Assembly (NCBI GenBank): GCA_033584155.1
Contig: CP138355.1
Location: 4,739,501-4,803,500, forward strand
DNA length: 64,000 nt
From: Candidatus Electrothrix scaldis
GTDB lineage: Bacteria > Desulfobacterota > Desulfobulbia > Desulfobulbales > Desulfobulbaceae
Reading direction: 5' to 3'
The translations under genes and the position numbers were made by a program. Below the pieces are notes generated by a model. It had not been told where the DNA came from. It did not search any database and saw nothing but the letters and a program-made list of their open reading frames with translations. This document shows, piece by piece, positions 36,432 to 50,749 of this stretch. How positions within the stretch are numbered: position 1 is the first letter of the stretch; each line of letters opens with the position of its first letter.

Positions 36432-36752
36432 CGTTTTCGCGGGGGAACGGGTTGGTGGTCACTGCTTTTGTATGCTTCTTTGCATGAAGTCAATATACCC
36501 TATTATGAATAAATGGCAAATATTGTCCTGTGGAGCATTCTTGAGGAAATGGAAGATCAGTAAACCAGGAGTATCTTGCTCTCTCCACTGGCAAATCCTT
36601 CCAGCTGGGTGTATGTTTTTTTCATCATCTTTTCAGAGCACGTCTTTTTGCAAGGGTGATTAAGCATTTAATTAAAGGTGAATATGACCTCTGCAAACCT
36701 ATACTGTTATTTTTAATCACGGCTCCTTAACAAAAGAATTTTGACAGAAATT
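36432..36752. other. Intergenic region, about 320 bp
   Basis: AT-rich spacer between the Rpn remnant (minus) and the nuclease-STAND gene (plus). It must hold the promoter of the latter. I see no convincing promoter pair, repeat or small gene in it. Confidence 0.35.
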
Positions 36753-39683
36753 ATGCCTACTTCCCCAATCCCAAAAGGTGACAAGGCACGAGAAGCTATC
36801 GACTCCTTAAGGGGATATGTTTATCAAATATATCAATCAGCTCTCGCATGGATAGAACTTGAACCTGAAGAGTTCCTTTTCCTGGAGGTGGCAGAAGACT
36901 ACGCAGTTGTCGCTACTGATGCGTTAAACGCTGTTCAGGTTAAAGATACCGGACATAACGTCACAATCAATACTGAGGATATCATCGCCTCAATTGACAG
37001 CTTTGTTGACCTGCGCCAGAAGAATCCCGAACTTCAAGTCAGACTGCGTCACCTCACCACATCAAAAATAGGAAAGGAGAAGTCGAAAGAGGATCGAATT
37101 GGCAACACACCTACTTTGGAAGCATGGAGAACACTGGCAAAAGCTGGTGACCTTGCACCTCTCAGGAAAATCCTTAACTCTTCAAAACTCTCCGAACAAA
37201 CAAAGAAGTATATCGGCGAACTCGACGACACAGAGTTCAGAGAAGGCTTCCTCAAACGAATCCATTTTGATTGCGGTGCGCTTAACTCAGAGTTTCTGAT
37301 ACGCCAATTGCGATCAAAGCTGTCGCAGTTAGTGATTGCCCGTGGAGGAGTCAACTCACAAGTGGACGGCTGTCTCAACAGCATCCTCATGACTCTCTTA
37401 GGGAAAGCCTCACAAAAAACAGAAACAGCCCGTTTTGTCGATAGAAACGAGCTGGAAAAGCTACTTGAGCAAGCTACACACATCCCAGTAAACCGAGATC
37501 AATTTGAAACACAAAACCAACTCATCAACCGACTATTAGCTGCTTCTGTTCCACAAACACACTCTACAAACTTGGTTACTACAAGGTTATCTGAGCCAAC
37601 CCCTATTGATGAAGTACCACTTCCAGCAGCAAGAGCCCGCCGAGAACTTCTGACAGACAACATCTTGTCTTCACTCACTCAATATGGAGTATGTTGGATT
37701 TTTGGAACTGCCGGGGTTGGCAAAACCACTGCTGCCAGAATAGCGGCCCGGCGTTTAGGTGGCAGTTGGGCGGGCATCAATTTAAGAAATCTTGATGCGG
37801 AGCAATCAAAAGCTGTTCTATCCGGCGCCATAGACCATCTTGGCGAACAAAAGATTAACGGCTTGCTCGTTGATGATCTTGAATGCCCACATGAACCATA
37901 CTTTGTTGATAGTCTGCTATACCTGCAAGCGATATGCAACCGAGCAGACCTGTTGCTTCTCTTCACCTCTCCCAAGCCTCCCAATTCTGATTTTCTGTTC
38001 TCCGCAAACCTGCCAGCAGCCATCGGGCAAAAAACTGAAGACTTCTCTGAACAAGATATTCAAGAAATACTGGAAGGATTGGGTGTACAGAATAACAACT
38101 GGGCTCACTACATTTATCTTATTTCAGGAGGCGGGCACCCGCAACTTGCTGTCGCAGCAATCCAGAGTATGCAAAACAGTGGTTGGGACGCGAACGAATT
38201 TAAGACGTTGGATTCGTTACTCGTTGGCAACCCAGCTATTGAACAGGTTCGTGCTCGCACAAGAGAAAGACTGCTGCAAGAATTGCCTGAAGGCGGTCGG
38301 CGACTGCTTGAACGTTTATCGCTCAAAATTGGGGGATTCCGGCGGAGTTTCGTTTTGGATATGGCGCAAATTACCCCCGCAGTGTCTGATGGCGGGATAA
38401 TCTTTGACCGACTGATCGGCTCTTGGGTAGATCAGCAGGAACGGGATCAATTCGCTTTATCCCAATTATTGTCAAACCTCGGAACCAAAACATTGACCGA
38501 TGAACAAAAAAAGAAAATCAACTTTGAAATAGCGAATTCTCTTATCAAGGGGGAAACGTTAAACCCTATTGATGCTGATTCTGCATTGCTGGCAGCATGG
38601 TCTAGTAAGAACACTCAGGCTATAATTTGGTTATCTTTAGCAGTGCTTCGGACAAGTCGAGATGATCTTAAGATGATCGCCCCACATCTTAAGGTATTTA
38701 CTCTTATGAGAACAGACACCTTTGCCTATAAAGACGACCCGGCTGTCAATCAGATGTTTCGTGGAGCTCAACTCGTGTTAGTTTGCCAACAGGAAGAGAC
38801 GCAAGAAAAGGTAATGGAAATCCTTGCTTGCTTTGAAGCCGAAAGCAATCATGTAGAGCATGAAGCAATGAGGGACTTGATGATCTTCGGAGTGTATGGG
38901 GCTCTACTATCCTCTGAACCAAAGTTTGGTTCACTACCATTTTTCTGGAAACTTATTCACGAGCTACATTTATTGTGTGAAAAATTAAAAAAGCACATGC
39001 CTCAAGAGTTATCAGATATGTTTATAGACAAGGAAAGAAATGGCATGGCATTTTGGGGCTTTCTATTTATGAATCAAACTCGGCAAATAAGACAGATTAA
39101 CGAATTACTCCCTGTTTTTGAATTTCTCGACTCGTGCGATCCGCCATTTCGACAAAAGCTCTTGAAGCCGTATAGCAAGCCGGAGATCACTACAGATATG
39201 CTGTTTTACAAACCATGTTTGAAGGAACATGAAGCAGGCACGATAAATCCACCCGATCATTCAGTCGTATTTACCCGATTAGAAGAGTTTTCCAACTCTT
39301 GGACGAATACCGAGCTGGCCGTATCTTGCAGGAAGCATCGTGCGATCATCGCTGATGAATATGCCAAAGATAAAGATCAGGCCCTTGCGATACTTGATGA
39401 AGGGATGAAACTCTATGGCGAGACTAATTCAGAACTCGTCAGAGCAAAAGCTAAAGTTCTTTACCGTGCGGATGATCACCAAGCCAGCTTGGAGCTGTCA
39501 AAAGTGTTGATTGAAGGAAACGCTCCACTCAACGAAACTGAAAAGGCTTTTCTTGGCCGAGAGGCTGCCATAAGCGCAGAAAAACAAGGAGATTTTGAGA
39601 CTGCAAGACGCTATTATCTTTATGGAAGCAATGCGAGTAGGGTTGCTGGCAGATGCAGCCTTAGCGAGCTGGCAGGCCGGTGA
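36753..39683 (+). pseudogene. Nuclease-STAND NTPase (Avs-like), N-terminal part before a frameshift
   Basis: From the ATG at 36753 (a TTG at 36741 is possible) the frame encodes about 976 residues. Residues 10-90 look like a DUF4297/Cap4-type nuclease (RGYVYQIYQSALAWIE, LEVAED, AVQVKDT, giving an E-D-QxK site). A STAND NTPase follows (P-loop GTAGVGKTT near 318, LLVDDL Walker B, LLLFTSP), then helical repeats to the end. This is the plan of antiviral STAND proteins: C-terminal repeats sense a phage protein and the nuclease kills. The frame ends early at SELAGR; the expected continuation is in another frame from about 39640, so the gene is frameshifted. Confidence 0.72.
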
Positions 39684-39978
39684 TCATGAAACATGCCTGC
39701 GTGATCTTGTTGTAGTTCTCCGCGAACTCAAAGATATTGATTCCAAAAGCAGTCTTCGTGCCGCACATTGCCATGCAGCTTGCCGCCATATCCTGTTATG
39801 GCTTGATCAGGATGTAACCGGTGAAAAACGCTTCTCAGAGAAGGGCGAAGAGTTAAATATATATCCCGGTGCTGTCAGTAATCCTGAGCCTCATCAAGAA
39901 ATCGGAAAGCATTTGATTGTTCCTATAGAAATGGCTTGGTATTGGTTGGCTGTTGTGGAAATTCATAGTTGTTTAGAT
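39637..39978 (+). pseudogene. Nuclease-STAND gene, middle segment in shifted frame, cut by an IS
   Basis: Starting near 39637 the second frame continues the helical repeats (MRVGLLADAALASWQAGDHE, ALKDI-like and HAACRHILLWL blocks) and ends at the insertion sequence after the codons for SCLD. The last readable host codons, tta gat, are repeated on the far side of the element. The nominal open frame runs on to 39996 only by reading into the element. A one-base deletion (or two-base insertion) near 39630-39640 would explain the shift from the upstream frame. Confidence 0.72.
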
Positions 39979-41824
39979 AAGGGTGTTGAAAAGTAGTATT
40001 TTTATGAGTTAGTAAGGTTGTCCAGTAGCCGTAATGATGGCTTTTTTTCGCTTTGAAACCTCCGAAGGAACTGTTCCGACCTGTTTTCCGGATTTAATCT
40101 ATTGAGTTGAAACAATCAATAAAGATTCTTGGTATTTTCAGGGCGTTATATCCTTGGAGCTTTGCAGCGTTTTGTGTGTAACTATTTGTTATTTCTATTA
40201 CATCATGCTGCCTTACTGAACAGTTCAAGTTGTTGACTTTCATTCTTTGGTTTCTTTTTACGAAATCCGGCCATTTCAATAAGCAAGGTTGTTATCATGG
40301 TAAATGTCATCCTGCCGCACAGAGCATGTTGACTGCGAACAACCGCATCTTCCAGGCATTCTCGTTTTTTCATGAGATTAAAAGGTCTTTCGCAATTTTT
40401 TTCGCATCTCGATTGCCTGTCGTGCCGCTTCGCTATCAACCGGCATCCTCTGAAAATGGGCGTCATCAAAAGCAATTAGACGAAACCGGGGACAAATTGC
40501 CGCGCGTGAACATTCACCGGCACCGGCTGCGCATTTATATTCATGTCCTTCGTCCGTCAGGCCCATACGATTCATTGGAATTTCACAGAATTGATCACAT
40601 TTCACATGGAGGCTCCCCGGCTCGACATGTTCCGGCAGGGGTGTATCGGCTGACACCGGCGTGATGAGATGGACTCCGGTGTCGGACAACAAATCCCCCT
40701 CTTTGTCATGATACGCCTGATCCGCGCTGATGAGTTTCATTTCAATACCAATTGCTTGCGCAAGTTCAACCAACGGCTTTAAGTACAGGCTGTCATGATG
40801 ATTGGCCGGACCGAGCAGAGAAACAAGGGGATAACTCAATCCTGTCGACGGGTTGATTGCCGTCAACGTATGCATACGATAACCTACTACATACGGGGAC
40901 TTATCGCGCTTGTTGCGTCGAGCGCCGCAGTCGCAATCTATATCACTGTAGACCCGTACCTTTTTATCGCCGACTTTGATGCTGTACAGTGGGTACTGGT
41001 TATCATTGGCTATTTCAGTGGAATCAACTCCATGCAGCACACTGTTCTCCAACAGACCGCTGCCATAGAAATGATGTAATATGTACACCAGAATATTCAC
41101 AAGTTGAGAGAATTTCAAATCTCTGCGGAAATGACAAAGCTCAGTATGATCAATAATTTCCTTGGTGTTGAGCGGTAACCCTAAAAATCTGCGATTCTCT
41201 TTACGTTCCTGCCCCATGTATTCCGAGCTGCAAAATTTACGGTAGCTTATCTCAGGGTATTTTATGGCTTTTAATAGTTCGGCACGAAAAAGTTGGCATG
41301 GAAAGATGTCCCGCATTTGCGGTGAATAACCTTCGTTGGCTAATAACGCATTGATGATGCGATTATCAAGCAACTCGTCAATGAATCGAAGTTCCTCATT
41401 GTGAATCTCAGTCCATGATTTATGAGAGCGGGAAAATTTCAACAATCCGGCTTTTGTATAAAAATTATCTACAAAATCAGCCATATCCTGTAATGGTATA
41501 ATCCGACTGTCAGGCTGTTGTTGCTCAATGCCGATCAGCTCCTCAATCGGTATGTCCAGTTCCTCATCAAACTCCTGATAATCTGCTGCCGCTGCATCCG
41601 TTATCTCTTTGGTGATTTTCTTTTTTTGCTTTCTGGAGAGACGCTGCCAATTCGGATGGTTCGATTTCAGCTGCTTCCTGATGATTCGTTTGATATCTTT
41701 CTCTTTCATAACGCCTCTCTTTGGTATCAATTTGTTTTTGTTGACTTTTATACCATTATAGAGGCTTTATATGTTTTAAGCAACTGTATTGATTTGTTTA
41801 TTTTGCATTTTCTTCAACACCCTT
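39979..41824. mobile_element. Insertion sequence, 1,846 bp, with 12-bp terminal inverted repeats
   Basis: The ends are AAGGGTGTTGAA (39979-39990) and its exact complement TTCAACACCCTT (41813-41824). A 5-bp direct repeat, TAGAT, flanks it at 39974-39978 and 41825-41829. Removing the element plus one TAGAT rejoins the host gene in frame (SCLD then VGITK). It carries one DDE transposase gene on the minus strand, itself frameshifted. Size and protein are compatible with the IS1182 group, but the family is a guess. The 39997-40202 stretch is element sequence without a gene. Confidence 0.88.
40203..41709 (-). pseudogene. DDE transposase with a frameshift at an A7 run
   Basis: The main frame (40378-41709, start ATG at 41709) encodes about 443 residues with transposase features: GVDSTEIAND (first Asp), VVGYRMHTLTAINP, and SADQAYHDKEG (second Asp). 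It stops after EMRKKLRKTF. The next frame, to 40203, continues the family ending (NCERPFNLMKKRE, RSQHALCGRMTF, LLIEMAG). The switch coincides with seven A's on the coding strand at about 40395-40401; six would restore the frame. It may be a mutation, a sequencing error or a slippage site. Confidence 0.82.
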
Positions 41825-42633
41825 TAGATGTAGGAATTACTAAAAACTTGGGAGATTTCTTACCGAACGGTCCCGTTTTTGAAGGTCAATTTGGGCTAAC
41901 TCCTTCAAAAATGAGAAAAGCCTTTATGATACTTGATTGCACACTTTTCATTGAATCATTACAGGAAACTGTCACTCAATTCGCTTATGTCACGAAACAA
42001 GGTGCATACCAAAATAGTTTCAATATAGAAAACGTAACATACGGTATGATTCCACCTGCTACTTTGGAACAGCAGATTGAGCTTTCCGAATTTGCAGAGG
42101 AATTTACACTTTGCTTTATTTCAAATTGTATCTTCCTGGAAGATGTTACGAAGGCGGATCAACTGGTAATCATTCTTGAAAAAGAAAATCAAGGCTTCAA
42201 GTTCCGAGAAGAACTCTTAGACTCCCTACAAGGAAAAAGAGCCGCTATGGATTACAATACCTCTTTAGCAGAATTACTGGCCGTTCATAAGGATGCTCTT
42301 GAAAAGCAGAGCAACCTGCCACCAACACAAATTTTTGAGTTGGTCTTCAAAGCAGTTCAACTTGCAGGAAAGACAAATATTCTCCCTGTGATAACGAAAC
42401 ATGCTTTCCATTGGCTTGACAAGAAATGGAGCTTTATCGACGAAAAACAGCGTTTTTTGCTCAAGCATCCTGCTTTCTACGAGGACTCTATTAATCAAGC
42501 ACGTATTGCAAAAAGAGATTCATGGACAGAAAAGCTGATTAATCTTATGCAAGCAATACTGCCAACAATGGGTATTAGAAATGAAAGTCAGTTAAGCCGG
42601 ATACTAAACGACTTGCTCAAAGCCAACCGCTAA
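41825..42633 (+). pseudogene. Nuclease-STAND gene, C-terminal segment after the IS
   Basis: Downstream of the element the host frame resumes with LDVGITKNLGDFLPNG and runs about 269 residues to a stop at 42633. The segment is helical (LEQQIELSEFAEEFTLCF, ILNDLLKANR) and has no own start or ribosome site; an upstream open frame from 41518 lies inside the element and is antisense to the transposase. Together with the two upstream segments the intact protein would be roughly 1,350 residues. Confidence 0.72.
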
Positions 42634-42701
42634 TTTATCCAACCCTTTTAAACGAAAGAAAGATATGAGTTACCTCAATACATTCAAATTAATTCAATGT
42701 C

Positions 42702-43382
42702 TTGTTGAAAGAAAAAACACCGGATGTCAGGAGTTTCCTGAAAGAGGTGGATGAGGACAAGGTTATCGCTGCTCTGAAAAGAAGCAAAGACGGGCTTCCT
42801 CAACCATTCGAGTGGACAACTGAACCAATCGAAGAAGAGAACTTTGCCAAATTATCGGTTGCAGAGAAGAAAAAAATCAATAAGGTCTTCCAACGAGTTC
42901 AAAAAAAACCGAGCAAACAGATACCCATATTATTAAAACTCAAGAAGAAACATCCTGACCTTCCGGTACTGTACAATTATCTCGCCATTGCCTATCAAAG
43001 CTCTCAACAACTCGACCAATACACAGAAATACTCCATGAGACTGTACAGTTATTTCCTGATTACCTGTTCGGTAAAGTAACGCTGGCAGACTATCACTTT
43101 AACAGAAACAATCACAGGGAAGTACGAAAAATATTTAACAATAAGCTGGAAATACACCACCATTTCCCTCCTTCCCGCACAATCTATCATATCAGCGAGG
43201 TTCGATCATTTTATTCCACTATCGGTGCCTTACATGCCAGGTCAGGCAACATGAGCAGAGCAATATTCTGTTATTTTCTACTCCAAAAAATAGACCCGGA
43301 TCATCCTTTATCTCTTCGGATTGGCAATGAAATACTTCTGAAGGAGATTTCTAAACTCGGCAAAAAGATAAACAGAAAATAG
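42702..43382 (+). CDS. TPR-like protein of unknown function
   Basis: The open frame gives 226 residues, highly charged at the N-terminus and with tetratricopeptide-like helices from about 80 (ILLKLKKKHPDLPVLYNYLAIAYQ, YTEILHETVQLFPDYLFGKVTLADYHF). It begins at TTG without a ribosome site. A better start signal (GAAAGAAAG then ATG at 42665) lies in another frame and reads into the AAAAAA run at 42711, so a frameshift at the very 5' end is possible. Function unknown; it follows the broken STAND gene by 68 bases. Confidence 0.55.
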   Translation: MLKEKTPDVRSFLKEVDEDKVIAALKRSKDGLPQPFEWTTEPIEEENFAKLSVAEKKKINKVFQRVQKKPSKQIPILLKLKKKHPDLPVLYNYLAIAYQSSQQLDQYTEILHETVQLFPDYLFGKVTLADYHFNRNNHREVRKIFNNKLEIHHHFPPSRTIYHISEVRSFYSTIGALHARSGNMSRAIFCYFLLQKIDPDHPLSLRIGNEILLKEISKLGKKINRK

Positions 43383-43651
43383 ACCTGTTTCCCAGCTATC
43401 TCCGGTCCGAAAATGCCAGACTCTGAAAAAACGTATTGTGATATGCCCCTGCTGGGACAAAATGATAGAAAACAATGACGAGATACGCCCTAAAAACCCC
43501 TGTTCCCATTGCGCTGCGGAACTGACCGCAATACGGCCCGGCAAAGGGCGGAGCCATAACGACTCTGCCTTTCCACATTTCCCACGTTATGTCCCGGAAG
43601 AAATACCGAACAGATCAAAGCGGTTGCCATTCAGACAGCCCCAGTGATACA

Positions 43652-44194
43652 TCAATGCTCGGTCTGGCTCGAATAATAATCCAACTTCCTAAACCCGGCA
43701 GACATTATTTTTGCAGCAATCACTTCAACTTCCTGCCAGACACTCTGTAATTCCGGTGACAACTCAGAGAACATGCGCGGGGTCGGTACCCAATCACGAC
43801 ATTCACGGCAATAAGCAAGATAGGCAGCCAGCCCTGTGCCCTCAGCACCATCTATAAAAGACATAACCTTAGGCGTGCCAACAGAGATAAGAAAACTGGC
43901 CTCGGCAACAGAATGCCAAACATTCATCCAGGCTGACTCCATATGGCTGGGTGCCGCTGTGATCTTACGATGAATAGGCTCGGTAATAGTCCGGTATGTT
44001 GAGCCTGCTGGCGGAGTGGAAAACTCCATGCAGGTAATCTGTATTTTTTCAGTGCTGGTCATCTCTGCAAAAACTCTCTGTGCTTCAAGAGCTGCTTCAA
44101 TTTCAAACTCATGCACTTCCCTGCCGAGATGTCCTTTTTTATACAAGCCCTTACCACTCTGATTAACCATCATCAACCAAATATCTCTTTCCAT
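43652..44194 (-). CDS. Hypothetical protein, 180 residues
   Basis: A soluble protein starting MERDIWLMMVNQSG with no signal peptide or membrane segment. It has several Cys and Trp residues in its second half (YCRECRDWVP). I do not recognise the family. It lies between an orphan TPR gene and a long gene-poor stretch. Confidence 0.5.
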   Translation of the reverse strand: MERDIWLMMVNQSGKGLYKKGHLGREVHEFEIEAALEAQRVFAEMTSTEKIQITCMEFSTPPAGSTYRTITEPIHRKITAAPSHMESAWMNVWHSVAEASFLISVGTPKVMSFIDGAEGTGLAAYLAYCRECRDWVPTPRMFSELSPELQSVWQEVEVIAAKIMSAGFRKLDYYSSQTEH

Positions 44195-44720
44195 TTCACA
44201 TCTCGCTGTTGACTTCCAACTTCACATACCAACGTTTATGTGAAGCCTTGTTCCCCATTTTTTCTTTTGCCTGTGCTCAGAAAAAATAAGCCGCACCTTT
44301 CTTCGCCTTTTATCTTCACCATCGCCATAAATTGAGCTTTTGGGATTACCTCGTTCAATACATGCCAAGTGCCTTTCACCCTGCATTATCATAATGTAAG
44401 CTTGCATAATCCATGCCAAACCAACCTGCCCCCTCCTAGATATCACCAGTATCTGCTTGAAACTGCTTACCTAAAAAACGTTGCGCAAATCAACAGCAAT
44501 CAACTAGATAATAAATATTAGTTAATATATATTATTAAGAAGTTCAGGATGCCGCAAAAAATTGTCACCAAGCGACATAAAACGTCTGAGCGCGATCTTC
44601 GAGATGACTCTGGACAGAGATAGAAAAAATATTGGAAGATCATAATGCATGCCGTACAATAGCGAAAACGATTAAACCACACCGTATCACGCACAATGAA
44701 TCATCTTTCCCGGCACCGGC
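44195..44720. other. Gene-poor region, 526 bp, upstream of cusA
   Basis: No supported gene. It contains the second copy of an AT-rich element shared with 30.3-30.5 kb (see 44350-44600), then a short stretch of unknown content before the pump gene. Promoters for the minus-strand hypothetical gene and cusA must lie here; none is clear. Confidence 0.5.
44350..44600. repeat. Dispersed AT-rich element, copy 2 (shared with 30280-30500)
   Basis: CAATACATGCCAAGTGCCTT and CACCCTGCATTAT are followed by TTGCATAATCCATGCCAAA, CCTCCT and, at the end, AAATTGTCACCAAGCGACAT. The order and spacing match copy 1. Both copies lie directly upstream of a sequence that is itself duplicated in the window (hypE fragment; cusA). 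Confidence 0.5.
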
Positions 44721-48614
<3,894 letters not shown>

Positions 48615-48626
48615 ATTGAAGGGATA

Positions 48627-49229
48627 TCATTTCATCTTCAGCTTGATCTTCCGGCGATTCTCTTCTGTACAGCCAACGCAGCTTAATGTGAGCGTTGGTT
48701 TGTCTTCATCTTTCATGACAGTTAAAGAAATCTGGTCCTTTTCATCTGGAGATAGCCAGCAGATGTTATCACCCGTCTGTCCATCGTAGGTATATTCAAC
48801 CGTTAAGGAGAATGGAGAGGGAGCAATTTCAGTCTCGCACTTTTCGGATGGAGGATCATCTTTATATGGTACTTTAATAAACACTTTCAGATCTTGTTCA
48901 TTTTCATGAGACAACCTCACTTCTGTTTTCCAGAATTTCTCATCACCTTCTAACCCAGGGGTGAGTTCCATTGTACAACTTTGTTGTTGTGCATTGAGGA
49001 CAAACAGCTCCTGTGCTGGATGCCCGTTGCACTCTATCTTTGCGAGGTTCACGGCCGGAGCAAAAGGTGCTAACAGCTTATTGATTAAAGCAGGCCACTG
49101 ATACTCCTTAACTTCATCAAGGCCGCTGGTCTTTTTTCCGCCATTATGAATCCCCAAAGTTAAGATGGCAAAATATACTGCTGTCAGCACGCTCCCAAGG
49201 ATAATGAGGTTTCGCTTATTTTTAGTCAT
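48627..49229 (-). CDS. Membrane-anchored protein of unknown function, end of injection-system operon
   Basis: The 200-residue protein has one N-terminal membrane segment (about 8-27) after a Lys/Arg-rich start (MTKNKRN), so the rest should face the periplasm. The exported part has four or more Cys (IECNG, QSCTM, NICWL, CVGCTEE) and beta-rich, acidic sequence. It overlaps the PASTA gene in an ATGA arrangement and is therefore part of the same operon, but no homologous family is evident to me. Confidence 0.65.
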   Translation of the reverse strand: MTKNKRNLIILGSVLTAVYFAILTLGIHNGGKKTSGLDEVKEYQWPALINKLLAPFAPAVNLAKIECNGHPAQELFVLNAQQQSCTMELTPGLEGDEKFWKTEVRLSHENEQDLKVFIKVPYKDDPPSEKCETEIAPSPFSLTVEYTYDGQTGDNICWLSPDEKDQISLTVMKDEDKPTLTLSCVGCTEENRRKIKLKMK

Positions 49230-50749
49230 TTTCTGTTAGTTACCTTATATTTACCTGGTAACGCCACAGAGGGGCTTAATTTTCTCATAGAAGGAATTCT
49301 AATTGAGCGAGGGTATGTAATCACTACAGTTGATCCAAGCAAAACTCTATTATTCTGTGCAGGTAATTGCTTAGTAACGGTTATATCCTGATGAGGTCCA
49401 GAACGACCTGAATATTTATTTGTTACCTTCAACCCAACACTTTCTAATATTTTTCGTGCGTCAGAAGGCGTTCTCCCTATCACAGGGGGGACAGGTACTT
49501 TGTCTGCTGTAACAAAAAGTTTTACCTTGCTTCCAGGGTTAACATGCTGACCCCCCGATGGGCTGGTGTTAATAATGAGCCCAGGGTCGCTATCTCCTAT
49601 ATCCCGTATTTCTTGCTCTGTTCGTAATCCCATTGATTCTAAGGCAGATTTCGCCTCTGTATAAGAATATCCCTTTAGGGGAGGAATAACGACGACATGC
49701 TTTGCCAATACAATGTTAATTTTGCTTGCAGGCAAAACTCTTGTCTCCTCATCTGAAGAATCAGGAAATTGTCGTAACACTTTGGGTGGTTCCCCGCTTA
49801 CTTCTGTAACTTCTTCATATCCTATTTCCCCTAATTCAAGGCCAGCTGTTACTATTTCATTTTCAGCCTCAGCTATTGTTTTACCAACAACATTCGGAAC
49901 TAAAACGCTTACCGCAGAAACAGAGAATTGTAACGGTCTTTTTCCTTCAGCATTTTTTCCAGGAAGCTCCTCTCCTCCTCTGGGAGTTTGCTTAAGAATA
50001 TATCCTGGCTCCTTGTCACTGAGTTCTTCAATTACAGACGGCGCAAAATTATTTGAGAGCAATTGAATATTAAGTTCTTGGGAATATATTTTACCGATAA
50101 AATTGGGCGTGCTCACCGCAGAAACAGAGAGCTGTAACGGTCTTTTTCCTTCAGCATTTTTTTCAGGAAGTGGATCTCCTCCTCTAGGATTTTGCTCAAG
50201 AATATATCCAGAACCCTCTTTGCTGAGTTCGTAAGTTATATTTATATCAAATCCTTGCCCTTCAAGCTCATTACTTACATTAGAATATATTTTTCCTTCA
50301 TAATTTTTCATTGTTGCTTCAGGCCATAGAACCCATGTAACAGTTCCTCCAATGACCAGAAGTAACGCAAGAACAGCCACAGCTATCAATTTCCACAGCT
50401 TTGGGCATTTTTGCGGAGTAACTTCAACGCTGACCGTTGCACTTTCCACTGCATCCTCAGGTTCCAAAGCATCATAAACCCGCAGGCGAAAAGTGTATTC
50501 ATTTTCCGGAACAAGCTCTTTCGGTGGAGCGGCCTTGACAATGACGGTGGTATCTCCGTCCGCATCAAGGTCTCTTTCTAAAGCCCCTTCAATGCTGATC
50601 CACTCACCTGCATCATCATCTGCACGAACCTGTATACCGTAACGCAGGTCTTTTTCGGAAGCGTTGGAAACGTTAAATTGAAAAGATGCGGATTTGCCAG
50701 CTTGACAGCTTATTTTTTCAGTAGCTGGAGTTATCTTTACTATCGACAT
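49226..50749 (-). CDS. PASTA-repeat membrane protein linked to the injection system
   Basis: I place the start at the ATG at 50749, preceded by AAGAGAA; the frame extends upstream without a ribosome site. The 507-residue protein has an N-terminal Ig-like beta domain (1-110: FQFNVSNASEKDLRYGIQV), a single membrane helix (about 121-142), then five PASTA-like repeats (for example VPNVVGKTIAEAENEIVTAG and IPPLKGYSYTEAKSALESMG). PASTA domains bind peptidoglycan or lipid II in kinases and PBPs. Here they would lie in the periplasm while the Ig-like domain faces the cytoplasm, so the protein could tether the contractile apparatus to the envelope. That role is inference from position. Confidence 0.78.
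   Translation of the reverse strand: MSIVKITPATEKISCQAGKSASFQFNVSNASEKDLRYGIQVRADDDAGEWISIEGALERDLDADGDTTVIVKAAPPKELVPENEYTFRLRVYDALEPEDAVESATVSVEVTPQKCPKLWKLIAVAVLALLLVIGGTVTWVLWPEATMKNYEGKIYSNVSNELEGQGFDINITYELSKEGSGYILEQNPRGGDPLPEKNAEGKRPLQLSVSAVSTPNFIGKIYSQELNIQLLSNNFAPSVIEELSDKEPGYILKQTPRGGEELPGKNAEGKRPLQFSVSAVSVLVPNVVGKTIAEAENEIVTAGLELGEIGYEEVTEVSGEPPKVLRQFPDSSDEETRVLPASKINIVLAKHVVVIPPLKGYSYTEAKSALESMGLRTEQEIRDIGDSDPGLIINTSPSGGQHVNPGSKVKLFVTADKVPVPPVIGRTPSDARKILESVGLKVTNKYSGRSGPHQDITVTKQLPAQNNRVLLGSTVVITYPRSIRIPSMRKLSPSVALPGKYKVTNRK

Noticed and set aside
41518-41824. N-terminal extension of the last STAND segment read from inside the IS
   Set aside because: This part is antisense to the transposase and lies within the inverted-repeat-bounded element; it is not host sequence.
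43438-43647. 69-codon frame with CPxC and CSHC pairs, possible zinc ribbon
   Set aside because: No ribosome site, a proline/arginine-rich tail typical of non-coding reading, and the opposite strand is equally open. A remnant of an older gene is possible.
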